The notes under the pieces: generated by a model
The model's input: the letters and a program-made list of their open reading frames with translations, nothing else
Told to the model about the DNA's origin: nothing
The model's database searches: none
Translations under genes and position numbers: made by a program
Source: Bacteroidia bacterium
GTDB lineage: Bacteria; Bacteroidota; Bacteroidia; Flavobacteriales; Flavobacteriaceae
Assembly (NCBI GenBank): GCA_030427865.1
Contig: JAUICK010000012.1
Coordinates: 1 to 64,000 of the forward strand
Length of the DNA stretch: 64,000 nucleotides
Direction of reading: 5' to 3'
Part shown: positions 1 through 8,394 of the stretch, in pieces
Numbering within the stretch: position 1 is the stretch's first letter
Layout: each line of letters opens with the position of its first letter

Positions 1-1
1 T

Positions 2-61
2 GATGAATTTTGCGACTTTATGGGCTTTGAAATCAGTAAAGTACGAGGATTAATCAAGTAA
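2..61 (+). CDS. C-terminal fragment of an unidentified protein
   Basis: An open frame enters from the left edge and ends at a TAA. Only the last 19 residues are visible, beginning DEFCDFMGFE and ending VRGLIK. They match no family that I recognise. If the tRNA-Ser-like stretch just downstream is an attachment site, this gene would belong to the end of an integrated element; that is inference. It could also be an ordinary chromosomal gene. Confidence 0.45.
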   Translation, partial: DEFCDFMGFEISKVRGLIK

Positions 62-182
62 ATTTCGTATCTTTAACACAAGGTTTTAAAGGTGACCTAT
101 TAGGTGACCTCATAATGGTACAGGACTAAAACAGTAATAAATAAAGGCATTAAGAGATAGGTTCACTTACCTCTTTCTCCGC

Positions 183-213
183 AAAACCTCGCAATTTATT
201 GTGAGGTTTTTTT
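183..213 (+). terminator. Rho-independent terminator
   Basis: AAAACCTCGCAA pairs with TTGTGAGGTTTT (one G-T pair) around a 4-base loop, followed by further T residues. It lies directly after a tRNA-Ser-like 3' end and upstream of the alkB-like gene, so it probably ends the transcript coming from the left. Confidence 0.7.
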
Positions 214-226
214 GTACCTTTAATTT

Positions 227-829
227 ATGGATTTGTTTTCTGCAGAAAAAATTAAAAACATTCTCCCTTTCGATGGCGTAACCAATTATCATGGAATTGT
301 TTTAAATAAAAATCAGTGTGATTTTTTTTACCACAAATTGATGCAAACAATTGAATGGAAAAACGATGAAGCTATTATCTTTGGGAAAAAAATAATTACC
401 AAAAGAAAAGTTGCTTGGTATGCAGAAGCGCCATTTTCATATACTTATTCTAAAGTAACAAAAACTGCAAAAATATTTACAAAAGAGTTGTTAGAGTTGA
501 AGCATATTATTGAAACTGAAAGTAGAACAACCTATAACTCTTGTCTACTGAACTTGTACCATTCAGGAGAAGAAGGAATGGCATATCATTCTGATGGAGA
601 AAAAATGTTGAAAAAAAACGGAGCAATAGCATCAGTCTCTTTAGGAGCAGAACGTAAGTTTTCTTTTAAACACAAAGAAAATAAACAAAGAGTTGATATT
701 ATTTTAGAAAACGGAAGTTTATTAGTGATGAAAGAAGGTACGCAAACGCATTGGCTACACAGATTGCCACCTACAAAAAAAGTAAATTCTCCAAGAATTA
801 ATTTAACTTTTAGAACCATAGAATTATAA
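227..829 (+). CDS. AlkB-type 2-oxoglutarate/Fe(II) DNA repair dioxygenase
   Basis: The product is a 200-residue member of the AlkB family, which removes alkyl lesions such as 1-methyladenine and 3-methylcytosine from DNA by oxidative demethylation. The iron ligands are visible as H121-x-D123 in YHSDGE and H178 in WLHRLP. The 2-oxoglutarate and substrate arginines are R190 and R196 in PRINLTFR. The C-terminal block resembles the ALKBH2/ALKBH3 branch more than E. coli AlkB, and the length fits a single catalytic domain. The protein should be cytoplasmic. A near-consensus -7 box (TACCTTTA, 215-222) lies just before the ATG. The gene stands alone, with no ada-like partner. Family confidence is high; the exact lesion range is unknown. 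Confidence 0.9.
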   Translation: MDLFSAEKIKNILPFDGVTNYHGIVLNKNQCDFFYHKLMQTIEWKNDEAIIFGKKIITKRKVAWYAEAPFSYTYSKVTKTAKIFTKELLELKHIIETESRTTYNSCLLNLYHSGEEGMAYHSDGEKMLKKNGAIASVSLGAERKFSFKHKENKQRVDIILENGSLLVMKEGTQTHWLHRLPPTKKVNSPRINLTFRTIEL

Positions 830-838
830 TCTAATACT

Positions 839-846
839 TATTTTTG
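839..846 (+). promoter_or_regulatory. Candidate -7 element for the rluF-like gene
   Basis: TATTTTTG fits the Bacteroidota -7 consensus TAnnTTTG and lies 16 bases before the TTG start at 863. No clear -33 TTG is present at the usual distance, so the assignment is tentative. Confidence 0.4.
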
Positions 847-862
847 CTCAAAATATTTTTCT

Positions 863-1756
863 TTGGAAAACAATAATCAACAGTCTATAAATTTAAATAA
901 GTTTATCAGTTCTACAGGAATTTGCTCTCGTAGAGAAGCTGAAAAACTGATTGTTGAAGGACGAGTAACTATCAACGGAAATCCCACACAATTAGGCAAT
1001 CGTGTTTTTAAAAATGATGTTGTAAAAGTAGATGGAAGACTACTACAACACAAACCAAAAACACTATACATTGCATTAAATAAACCAGTCGGAATTGTAT
1101 CTACCACAGACTCTAAAGAACGAAACAATATTGTAAAACAAGTAAATCATCCACAACGTTTGTTTCCTATTGGCCGTTTAGATAAACCCTCTGAAGGCTT
1201 AATTTTTTTAACAAATGATGGAGACATTGTCAACAAAATTTTACGAGCTGGTAACAATCATGAAAAAGAATATATTGTTACTGTAAATAAATCTATTGAT
1301 GTAGATTTTATTAAGAAAATGAGTAATGGTATTCCTATTTTAGGCACTGTTACCAAAAAATGTAAGGTAGAAAAAGTATCAGAAAAAGTATTTAAAATCA
1401 TTTTAGTTCAAGGATTAAATAGGCAAATTCGTAGAATGTGCGAATATTTAAATTACGAGGTTACCAAACTAAAACGTACAAGAATTATGAATGTTGAGTT
1501 AGGTAATTTAAAGCCTGGAGATTGGCGTGAATTAACATCAGAAGAATTAAAAGAAATAAATAAAATGATTGCAACTTCTTCTAAAACCGAAGAAGCATCT
1601 GTTGTAAAAGAAAACCCAAAAAGGTTAAAACCCAAAAAAAAGTTTTCTACTATTAAAAACGATTTTAATAAAAAAAGTGCTTCTTTTCGAAAAACATCGC
1701 CAAAAAATAAGAAAAAGAGCACTAATTTTTCATCCAAAAAAAAACAACGATTTTAA
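863..1756 (+). CDS. rluF: RluF-type 23S rRNA pseudouridine synthase
   Basis: The product converts a uridine of 23S rRNA (U2604 in E. coli) to pseudouridine. An S4 RNA-binding domain spans about residues 8-60 ([19 protein letters not shown]). The catalytic domain follows, with the signature GRLDK and catalytic Asp107. The segments [10 protein letters not shown] and [12 protein letters not shown] are typical of the RluF/RluB/RluE group, and RluF fits best. The start is a TTG; translation from it gives the intact S4 domain and no better ATG exists upstream. Residues about 235-297 form a lysine- and serine-rich tail not needed for catalysis, which probably contacts rRNA. Such tails are common in Bacteroidota pseudouridine synthases. 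Confidence 0.88.
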   Translation: MENNNQQSINLNKFISSTGICSRREAEKLIVEGRVTINGNPTQLGNRVFKNDVVKVDGRLLQHKPKTLYIALNKPVGIVSTTDSKERNNIVKQVNHPQRLFPIGRLDKPSEGLIFLTNDGDIVNKILRAGNNHEKEYIVTVNKSIDVDFIKKMSNGIPILGTVTKKCKVEKVSEKVFKIILVQGLNRQIRRMCEYLNYEVTKLKRTRIMNVELGNLKPGDWRELTSEELKEINKMIATSSKTEEASVVKENPKRLKPKKKFSTIKNDFNKKSASFRKTSPKNKKKSTNFSSKKKQRF

Positions 1757-1822
1757 TATTTCATAACCTTATCAAAGTATAAGGTTTAAGATTAATTTAG
1801 TTTTTCACTTCCTAAATAATGG

Positions 1823-1830
1823 TATCTTTG
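1823..1830 (+). promoter_or_regulatory. -7 promoter element of tgt, inside the longest open frame
   Basis: TATCTTTG is a perfect TAnnTTTG match. It lies between the first possible ATG (1819) and the second (1837), so the first ATG cannot be on a transcript made from this promoter. This decides the start of tgt at 1837 and implies a very short or absent leader. Confidence 0.6.
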
Positions 1831-1836
1831 CCAGCA

Positions 1837-2967
1837 ATGAAATTTGATTTAAAAATAACAGACCCAAAAAGTCAGGCAAGAGCAGGAAGCATTACTACTG
1901 ATCATGGTGTAATTGAAACACCAATTTTTATGCCTGTGGGTACAGTTGGAACAGTAAAAGGAGTTCATCAAACTGAATTGAAGAATGAAATAAATCCTGA
2001 TATTATTTTAGGGAATACTTACCATTTATATTTACGTCCTAAATTAGAAGTTTTAGAAGCTGCTGGAGGTTTACACAAGTTTATAAACTGGGATAGAAAT
2101 ATTTTAACCGATTCTGGAGGTTATCAAGTATATTCTTTATCGGGTAGAAGAAAAATTAACGAAGAAGGCGTAAAGTTTAAAAGTCATATAGATGGTTCTA
2201 CACATTTTTTTACACCAGAAAATGTTATGGAAACCCAAAGAACAATTGGAGCAGATATTATTATGGCTTTTGATGAATGTACACCTTACCCTTGCGATTA
2301 TAATTATGCAAAACGTTCTATGCACATGACACATAGATGGTTGGATAGATGTATCAATCATTTAGAAAAATTGCCATACAAATATGGTTATGAGCAAACC
2401 TTTATGCCAATTGTACAAGGTAGTACTTATAAAGATCTAAGAAAACAATCTGCAGAATATATAGCAAATGCAGGTGCACAAGCAAATGCAATTGGTGGAC
2501 TTTCTGTTGGAGAACCTGCAGAAGAAATGTATGCAATGACAGAAGTGGTTACTGCAATTTTGCCCAAAGACAAACCTCGTTATTTGATGGGAGTTGGAAC
2601 TCCTATAAATATTCTTGAAAATATTGCTTTAGGTATAGATATGTTTGACTGTGTAATGCCAACAAGAAATGCTAGAAATGGAATGTTATTTACGACTCAT
2701 GGAACCATAAACATTAAAAACAAAAAGTGGGAAAAAGATTTTTCACCTATTGATGAAATAGGAATCACAAATGTAGATACCTATTATTCAAAAGCCTATT
2801 TACGTCATTTATTTGCATCAAAAGAAATGTTAGGCAAACAAATAGCTTCTATACATAATTTAGGTTTTTATGTTTGGCTAACTCGTGAAGCAAGAAAACA
2901 TATCTTAGCTGGAGATTTTAGAGAATGGAAAGATAAAATGGTAAAACAAATGGATAAGCGTTTGTAG
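1837..2967 (+). CDS. tgt: tRNA-guanine transglycosylase (queuine tRNA-ribosyltransferase)
   Basis: The enzyme exchanges guanine 34 of GUN-anticodon tRNAs for preQ1 during queuosine synthesis. The (beta/alpha)8 fold motifs are visible: a substrate-site Asp92 in LTDSGGYQV, FDECTPYP, GGLSVGEP and CVMPTRNARNG. I place the start at 1837 (MKFDLKITDP); the in-frame ATG at 1819 lies before a perfect -7 box. The length of 376 residues is normal. Oddly, the usual zinc motif CxCxxC before the YSRAYLxHL-like segment is absent: the aligned stretch reads DEIGITNVDTYYSKAYLRHL, with G, T and D at the cysteine positions. I recall the same loss in other Flavobacteriia, so the enzyme may still be active. The permease gene downstream starts two bases after the stop, suggesting one operon. 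Confidence 0.93.
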   Translation: MKFDLKITDPKSQARAGSITTDHGVIETPIFMPVGTVGTVKGVHQTELKNEINPDIILGNTYHLYLRPKLEVLEAAGGLHKFINWDRNILTDSGGYQVYSLSGRRKINEEGVKFKSHIDGSTHFFTPENVMETQRTIGADIIMAFDECTPYPCDYNYAKRSMHMTHRWLDRCINHLEKLPYKYGYEQTFMPIVQGSTYKDLRKQSAEYIANAGAQANAIGGLSVGEPAEEMYAMTEVVTAILPKDKPRYLMGVGTPINILENIALGIDMFDCVMPTRNARNGMLFTTHGTINIKNKKWEKDFSPIDEIGITNVDTYYSKAYLRHLFASKEMLGKQIASIHNLGFYVWLTREARKHILAGDFREWKDKMVKQMDKRL

Positions 2968-2968
2968 T

Positions 2969-4060
2969 TTGAAAATTATAGACAAATACATATTAAAACG
3001 TTATTTGGTAACCTTTGTGTTTACCCTATTAATCTTGATTCCTATTGCCATTGCCATAGATATATCAGAAAAGATAGATAATTTCTTAGAACACCCAAAC
3101 CTTGGTTTTTATCAGATTGTAGATGAGTATTATAAGAATTTTATCATCTACTATACCAATACATTTATGCCTTTGGCATTATTTATTGCTGTAATTCTAT
3201 TTACTTCTAAACTTTCTAACAATACCGAAATTATTGCAATTACAAATGCAAAAGTTTCATTTACTCGTTTTTTGTACCCTTATTTTATTGGAGCCACTTT
3301 AGTTACTCTTATTTCTTTAGGAATGAATCATTTTGTGGTGCCTAATAGTAGTAAAGAGCGTAAAAAATTTGAAAAAGAATACATTAAAAATAGAAGACAA
3401 AAACAAGAGTTAAAGTATGTTCGTGAGTTTAGTTTACAGTTAACAGATAGTACTTATATTTTTATTCGAAGTTTCGATACAGAAGCAAATTCTGGTTATG
3501 ATTTTACATCAGAAGTTTATAATGGCATTCAACTAAAATCTAAATTGGTAGCAAGTAGAATTACATACAAAGAAGAAGATTCTTCATTTATCTTATATAA
3601 TTGGAGAAAAAGATTAATTTATAAAAAGAGAGATAGTATTTCTTCTGGAACAAAAATAGATACTGTTTTTAATTTTACGGCTAAAGATTTAATTTATAAA
3701 TCTGCGCTTTCTCAAGAAATGCCTTCTGGAGAGTTGCTTAAATTTATAGATATTTCTAAAAAAAGAGGAGTAAAAAATTTAAATGCCTATTTGGTAGAGT
3801 TTCATAAAAGAACCAGCTTGCCAATTGCTTCTTATATACTAACAATTATTGCAGTTGCTCTTGCTTTTCGAAAAAGAAGAGGAGGTACCGGAGTTAATCT
3901 TGCTATAGGTATTGGAGTTATGTTTATTTATGTTTTTTTGATGAAAATTGCAGAAGTATTAGGAGGTGTAGCTGGGGTAAATTCACTTTTATATGTTTGG
4001 ATACCTAATATTGTTTTTGGTTGCTTAGCTGTTTATCTCTACTTCAATGCAAGAAAGTAA
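2969..4060 (+). CDS. LptF/LptG (YjgP/YjgQ) family permease
   Basis: This 363-residue inner-membrane protein belongs to the LptF/LptG family, whose members form the transmembrane part of the ABC exporter that lifts lipopolysaccharide out of the inner membrane. The N terminus MKIIDKYILKRYL is characteristic. Hydrophobic segments lie near residues 14-32, 60-82 and 100-120, followed by a beta-rich periplasmic region and three C-terminal helices from about residue 283. Translation starts at a TTG directly after the tgt stop. The last 14 bases overlap the EamA gene, so tgt, this gene and the transporter look co-transcribed. Whether it acts as LptF or LptG cannot be decided from sequence alone. Confidence 0.88.
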   Translation: MKIIDKYILKRYLVTFVFTLLILIPIAIAIDISEKIDNFLEHPNLGFYQIVDEYYKNFIIYYTNTFMPLALFIAVILFTSKLSNNTEIIAITNAKVSFTRFLYPYFIGATLVTLISLGMNHFVVPNSSKERKKFEKEYIKNRRQKQELKYVREFSLQLTDSTYIFIRSFDTEANSGYDFTSEVYNGIQLKSKLVASRITYKEEDSSFILYNWRKRLIYKKRDSISSGTKIDTVFNFTAKDLIYKSALSQEMPSGELLKFIDISKKRGVKNLNAYLVEFHKRTSLPIASYILTIIAVALAFRKRRGGTGVNLAIGIGVMFIYVFLMKIAEVLGGVAGVNSLLYVWIPNIVFGCLAVYLYFNARK

Positions 4061-4961
4061 ATTAAAGAATTACTTACTTCTTCATCTTATAGTCTTTATT
4101 TGGGGCTTTACAGCTATTTTAGGAGCACTAATTACAATCGAAGCAATTCCTTTAGTATGGTATAGAATGCTTTTGGCAGTTATTTTTATACTAATCTATT
4201 TGCTGTTAAAAAAGCATTCTATTAAAATTAATGCCAAAGCATTTTTTAAGTTTCTAATAACAGGAATAATTATAGCGCTACATTGGATTTTCTTTTTTAA
4301 AGCAATAAAAGTTTCTAATGTCTCAGTAGCTTTAGTAACCATGAGTACAGGAGCATTTTTTACATCTTTTATAGAACCACTTTTTTTTAGAAGAAAACTA
4401 AAACTACTAGAAATTATCTTAGGCCTATTGGTTGTGTTGGGGCTTTATATCATCTTTAATTTCGAAAGTCAATACAAATTAGGTATTTTTTATGCCTTAA
4501 TTTCATCTTTTTTAAGTGCTTTGTTTTCTGTTTTTAACGGATTGTTTGCAAAGAGATATTCTGCCAACACAATATCATTTTATCAATTATTTTTTGGAGC
4601 AGTATTTATAACAATTTATATCTTATGGACCTCTAAGTTTTCTGCCGAGTTTTTTAAACTACCAAATTCAGATTGGTTATATTTATTTATTTTAAGTACT
4701 GTTTGTACTGCATATGCATTTATAGTATCTGTAAAAGTGATGAAATATTTATCGCCCTTTACAGTAATGTTAACCATAAATTTAGAACCTGTATATGCAA
4801 TAATATTAGCATTGCTTATTTTTGGTGAACAAGAAAAAATGAATCCTGAGTTTTATTTAGGGGCATTTATTGTTTTATTTGTAGTTTTATTAAACGGAAT
4901 TATTAAGAATAAAACAAGTATTAAAAATAAAATTAAGGCAAAAACAAGAAGAAAAAAGTAG
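4047..4961 (+). CDS. EamA/DMT-family transporter
   Basis: This is a 304-residue integral membrane protein of the drug/metabolite transporter superfamily. It has about ten hydrophobic helices in two EamA repeats. The first repeat begins LIVFIWGFTAILGALIT and contains W-Y-R-M and a helix ending near HWIFFFKAIKVSNVSVA; the second contains TINLEPVYAIILALLIFGE. The lysine/arginine-rich C terminus is probably cytoplasmic. The start overlaps the upstream permease by 14 bases, indicating translational coupling. The substrate cannot be predicted; relatives export amino acids or other small metabolites. Confidence 0.85.
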   Translation: MQESKLKNYLLLHLIVFIWGFTAILGALITIEAIPLVWYRMLLAVIFILIYLLLKKHSIKINAKAFFKFLITGIIIALHWIFFFKAIKVSNVSVALVTMSTGAFFTSFIEPLFFRRKLKLLEIILGLLVVLGLYIIFNFESQYKLGIFYALISSFLSALFSVFNGLFAKRYSANTISFYQLFFGAVFITIYILWTSKFSAEFFKLPNSDWLYLFILSTVCTAYAFIVSVKVMKYLSPFTVMLTINLEPVYAIILALLIFGEQEKMNPEFYLGAFIVLFVVLLNGIIKNKTSIKNKIKAKTRRKK

Positions 4962-4993
4962 CTGTATTTTAAAAAAAACAACTAATTTTATAG

Positions 4994-5001
4994 TATGTTT
5001 G
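4994..5001 (+). promoter_or_regulatory. Candidate -7 element for accA
   Basis: TATGTTTG fits TAnnTTTG and lies 34 bases before the accA ATG. The region about 20 bases upstream is A/T-only without a TTG, so the -33 part is weak. Confidence 0.45.
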
Positions 5002-5035
5002 TTCTTTCAAACGACTAAAATCAAATAACTAGAAT

Positions 5036-5989
5036 ATGGAATATTTAGATTTTGAAATGCCAATTAAAGAGCTTTTAGAACAATTAGATAAGTGTCAGAT
5101 TATTGGTGAAGAAAGTGATGTAGATGTTAGTGCTACATGCAAAAAAATAGAGAAAAAACTAGATAAAGCAAGAAAGGATATATATAAGAACTTAACACCT
5201 TGGCAAAGAGTTCAATTATCCAGACATCCAAACAGACCGTATACCTTAGATTATATCAAAGCCATTTGCGGAGATACTTTTATGGAACTTCATGGAGATA
5301 GAAGTGTAAAAGATGATAAAGCTATGATTGGTGGTTTAGGTAAAATAGGGAACCAATCTTTTATGTTTATAGGACAACAAAAAGGATACAATACTAAAAC
5401 ACGCCAGTATAGAAATTTTGGAATGGCAAACCCAGAAGGATATAGAAAAGCTTTGCGTTTAATGAAAATGGCAGAAAAGTTTAGAATTCCTGTGGTTACT
5501 TTGTTAGATACACCAGGTGCTTACCCTGGAATGGAAGCAGAAGAACGAGGACAAGGTGAGGCAATTGCTAGAAATATTTTAGAAATGACTCGTTTAAAAA
5601 CACCTATTATAACTGTGGTTATTGGCGAAGGCGCTTCTGGAGGTGCACTAGGAATTGGAGTAGGAGATAGAGTATATATGATGGAAAATACTTGGTATAC
5701 TGTAATTTCTCCAGAATCTTGTTCTTCTATTTTATGGAGAAGTTGGGAGTTTAAAGAACAAGCAGCTGAGGCCTTAAAATTAACAGGCAATGACATGAAA
5801 AAGTTAAAGCTGATTGACGGAATTATACAAGAACCCACTGGAGGCGCACATTCAGATAGAGAAGGTGCTTTTAAAGCTGTAGAAGAGCAAATTATTACTG
5901 CTTTTGAAGAGTTAAAAGATTTAAATGATGTAGATTTAGTTTCTAAAAGAATGGATAAATATGCAGAAATGGGAGTTTATAAAGAGTAA
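5036..5989 (+). CDS. accA: Acetyl-CoA carboxylase carboxyltransferase subunit alpha
   Basis: AccA pairs with AccD to form the carboxyltransferase that moves the carboxyl group from biotin-BCCP to acetyl-CoA, giving malonyl-CoA for fatty acid synthesis in the cytoplasm. The crotonase-fold signatures are clear: [63 protein letters not shown] and [13 protein letters not shown]. The length of 317 residues is standard, and the N-terminal region contains the expected helical pair ([15 protein letters not shown]). accD is not nearby, as is usual outside gammaproteobacteria. The gene ends at a strong bidirectional terminator shared with the convergent lipoprotein gene. Confidence 0.97.
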   Translation: MEYLDFEMPIKELLEQLDKCQIIGEESDVDVSATCKKIEKKLDKARKDIYKNLTPWQRVQLSRHPNRPYTLDYIKAICGDTFMELHGDRSVKDDKAMIGGLGKIGNQSFMFIGQQKGYNTKTRQYRNFGMANPEGYRKALRLMKMAEKFRIPVVTLLDTPGAYPGMEAEERGQGEAIARNILEMTRLKTPIITVVIGEGASGGALGIGVGDRVYMMENTWYTVISPESCSSILWRSWEFKEQAAEALKLTGNDMKKLKLIDGIIQEPTGGAHSDREGAFKAVEEQIITAFEELKDLNDVDLVSKRMDKYAEMGVYKE

Positions 5990-6012
5990 CTCTTTATAAA
6001 CGATACAAATTA

Positions 6013-6049
6013 AAAAAGGCGAAATCTAAATTTTAGATTTCGCCTTTTT
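6013..6049. terminator. Bidirectional terminator between accA and the TlpA-like operon
   Basis: Two perfect 18-base arms (AAAAAGGCGAAATCTAAA and its complement) are separated by one base, with A and T runs at the outer ends. It lies between convergent stop codons and can serve both strands. Confidence 0.85.
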
Positions 6050-6062
6050 ACGTTTAATTGTC

Positions 6063-7091
6063 TTAAATCTTTAAAGAATTAAATAATGTTTTTAACCTCG
6101 GATCTGAAGGTCTTGGAGCATTAGCATCAACAATATTTCCATCAGGATCAATTAAAATAAATCTTGGAATACCAGAGATTTCATAAGCCTGTTGAAAACT
6201 AAAATCTTTACCAGACCATAATTGTATACCACTTAATTGTTTTTCTTTTACAAATTTTCTCCATTTTTTTTCAGCAGCCTCCCAAGAACCACCATTTCTA
6301 CGAGATTCATCAGTAGAAATACTAACAAATTCTATATTTTTTTTATGGTATTCTTTTTCTAATTTCTTTAAATAAGGTATTTGTTGAATACATGGACCAC
6401 ACCAAGTTGCCCAAACATCTATATAAACGTATTTTCCTTTAAATGAATCTAAAGATTTTTTTCCTCCTTTATAATCAACATAACCTTCAAACTTTGGAGA
6501 AGGTTTGCCTTTAGCCATTTTTTGATTTTTTTTAAAGGTATTATGGAAATAATCTACCATATTTTGGTTTTGCTTGGTAGCTAAATTAATTAAAGTGCTA
6601 TCTAAATTATTGTAAGAAGACAAAATGCTATCGTAAGATTTTTTTATGGCATCAATTTCTTTATAAAAAGCTTCTTCTTCTAATTCGAAAAACCTTGCAG
6701 GATTACCTATGCTTTTGCTTTTAGCTAACTGAGCAATAATAAATTTGCTGTTGGCTGCTCCATTTCCATCATATTTAAAACTTGTCATAAACTCATCAGC
6801 ATTTCCTTTTATAGAAATGTTAAATCCATTTTTTAAGAATACTGGAGCTCTTTTTACTCTGCTTGTTTGAAAAGTATAAATATCTGCTTTAGGAACTTTT
6901 AGTGTGTCTTTAAAAGAACCATCTTTATTGATTGCAATTGTTTTGATAATTCCTGTTCTACCCAAAATATTGATAATAGAATCTTTATTATTATCTAATT
7001 TACCAGATAAAGAAACATATTTTGTAGAGTGCTCTTTAGAGCAAGAAAACAATATGAATAAGGTAAAAAGCGAGAGGCTAAATTTTTTCAT
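6063..7091 (-). CDS. TlpA-like thiol-disulfide oxidoreductase lipoprotein with DUF4369-like N domain
   Basis: This 342-residue lipoprotein has a signal peptide and lipobox with Cys17 (FILFSCSKE). Residues about 25-110 form a beta-rich domain of the DUF4369 type often joined to thioredoxin folds in Bacteroidota, followed by a helical linker. The thioredoxin/TlpA domain begins near residue 195 (KGKPSPKFEGY). It has the active site C231-G-P-C234 in VWATWCGPC and a cis-proline loop SGIPRFILID. It should reduce or isomerise disulfides, or support cytochrome maturation, on the periplasmic side of a membrane. It is the second gene of a two-gene operon; the upstream paralogue ends four bases before its start. 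Confidence 0.9.
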   Translation of the reverse strand: MKKFSLSLFTLFILFSCSKEHSTKYVSLSGKLDNNKDSIINILGRTGIIKTIAINKDGSFKDTLKVPKADIYTFQTSRVKRAPVFLKNGFNISIKGNADEFMTSFKYDGNGAANSKFIIAQLAKSKSIGNPARFFELEEEAFYKEIDAIKKSYDSILSSYNNLDSTLINLATKQNQNMVDYFHNTFKKNQKMAKGKPSPKFEGYVDYKGGKKSLDSFKGKYVYIDVWATWCGPCIQQIPYLKKLEKEYHKKNIEFVSISTDESRRNGGSWEAAEKKWRKFVKEKQLSGIQLWSGKDFSFQQAYEISGIPRFILIDPDGNIVDANAPRPSDPRLKTLFNSLKI

Positions 7092-7095
7092 GTTT

Positions 7096-8178
7096 TTATT
7101 TTAAATTTAATTTTTGAAATAGTTTTTTTATTTTTTCATCATATGGTGCTGGTGCCATAGCATCAACAATATTTCCCTTAGGGTCTATTAAAATATATCT
7201 TGGTAAAAATAAAACTTGGTATTCTTTTAAAAATTCTCTATCGTTTCCAATAAATAAGTGAGTTCCAACAAGTTTGTTTTTTTCTATAGCCATTTTCCAT
7301 TTTTGCTTTGCATAAGATATGGTACCAGAACTGGCTCTATTGTCTGCACAAAGTGTTAGGAATTTAATATTTTTATTAGAATACTTTTTCTTAAAAGCAT
7401 TAATTGCTGATGATTGCTCAGTGTATTTTTTAATCCAAGTTCCCCAAATATCAATATAAACATAGCTACCTCTAAAGTCTTTTAAACTTACAAAGTTACC
7501 CGCCAAACTTACATAATTTTTAAATGTAGGAGAAGGAGTTCCTTTCACCAGTTTTTTTACAGCTTCTTTTTGTTTTTTTATAGCATCTTTAGAGGTTTCG
7601 TATAAATTTTTTAATAAACCTATAGATTTAATATTTTGATTTTTAGTTAAACTCAATAAGTAAGGGTCTATATCTGTGTAAATTAGATCAATGCTATCTA
7701 AGTCTTTTTGATAGATTTTTAATCTCTTAAAAAAATCTGCTTCTTCTAATGAAAAAATACCATTGGCACCTACATTTCCAGAATTTAAGCCATAATTGTA
7801 TTGCGCTAATAAATATTCGTTTTCTCTACTACCAGAACCTGAGTATTGCAGCGTTTTTGGAAAGTTATTTATATCTGCATGCAAGGATAGGTGATATCCG
7901 TTTTTAATAAAAAGAGGAAGTAGTTTGTTGTTAATTTTAAAACCATTAGTTGTTACTACTTTAATAGTTATAGTATCTAAAAAAGAACCATCTTCACTTA
8001 AGTCTATTCTATGATTTATGTGTTTGCCAATAATCATAAAATGATTTTCTGTACTGTTCTTAAAAACTCCAGATATAACTGCGTAATCTTTGGTTTTTTC
8101 TACTTTTTTAACTTCTTTCTTTTTTGCACAAGAAGATAGTAATATAAAAACACTAAGTAAGTACCAAAAAAATCTCAT
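7096..8178 (-). CDS. TlpA-like thioredoxin-fold lipoprotein without the CxxC motif
   Basis: This is a paralogue of the next gene with the same architecture: lipobox Cys17 (LLSSCAKK), beta-rich N domain, helical linker and C-terminal TlpA domain of 360 residues in all. The active-site segment reads DIWGTWIKKYTEQ, so both catalytic cysteines are replaced (I249 and Y252). The cis-proline loop LFLPRYILIDPKG and the overall fold pattern are kept. It therefore cannot do dithiol chemistry through the standard site and may act as a binding or chaperone-like partner of the intact paralogue. It is the first gene of the operon, behind a -7 box at 8198-8205. Confidence 0.82.
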   Translation of the reverse strand: MRFFWYLLSVFILLSSCAKKKEVKKVEKTKDYAVISGVFKNSTENHFMIIGKHINHRIDLSEDGSFLDTITIKVVTTNGFKINNKLLPLFIKNGYHLSLHADINNFPKTLQYSGSGSRENEYLLAQYNYGLNSGNVGANGIFSLEEADFFKRLKIYQKDLDSIDLIYTDIDPYLLSLTKNQNIKSIGLLKNLYETSKDAIKKQKEAVKKLVKGTPSPTFKNYVSLAGNFVSLKDFRGSYVYIDIWGTWIKKYTEQSSAINAFKKKYSNKNIKFLTLCADNRASSGTISYAKQKWKMAIEKNKLVGTHLFIGNDREFLKEYQVLFLPRYILIDPKGNIVDAMAPAPYDEKIKKLFQKLNLK

Positions 8179-8197
8179 CCTTTTTTAATTCAGCCAA

Positions 8198-8205
8198 CAA
8201 ATATA
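8198..8205 (-). promoter_or_regulatory. -7 element for the TlpA-like operon
   Basis: Read on the minus strand the bases are TATATTTG, a perfect TAnnTTTG match, 19 bases before the ATG of the first operon gene. A TTG at the standard -33 distance is not evident. Confidence 0.5.
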
Positions 8206-8355
8206 CTACATTCAAAGAGAGAAAAATAGTTAAAATTAATTAGGTTAAGCCTGTAGGATTTCATTATGCATAATTGAATTTTATGGTTGGTTTTATGGAT
8301 TATTGAATAAAAACTACCGTGAGTAATTAGCTTTTTTTAGAATTAGAATTGTAAA

Positions 8356-8390
8356 AAAAATCCCAAACGTTTCTTTTGTTTGGGATTTTT
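8356..8390 (-). terminator. Rho-independent terminator of clpC
   Basis: A 13-base perfect stem (AAAAATCCCAAAC and complement) with a 9-base loop lies immediately downstream of the clpC stop. The A run on the plus strand becomes the T tail for leftward transcription. Confidence 0.8.
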
Positions 8391-8394
8391 ATTT

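Noticed and set aside
183..213. Relation between the first terminator and the REP-like palindromes
   Set aside because: Both begin AAACCTC and end GAGGTTT, but the inner sequences differ and the first is a normal stem-loop terminator; I treat the resemblance as chance.
7096..8178. Pseudogene status for the CxxC-less TlpA-like gene
   Set aside because: The frame is full length with intact lipobox and fold motifs, so it looks like a maintained non-catalytic protein rather than a broken gene.
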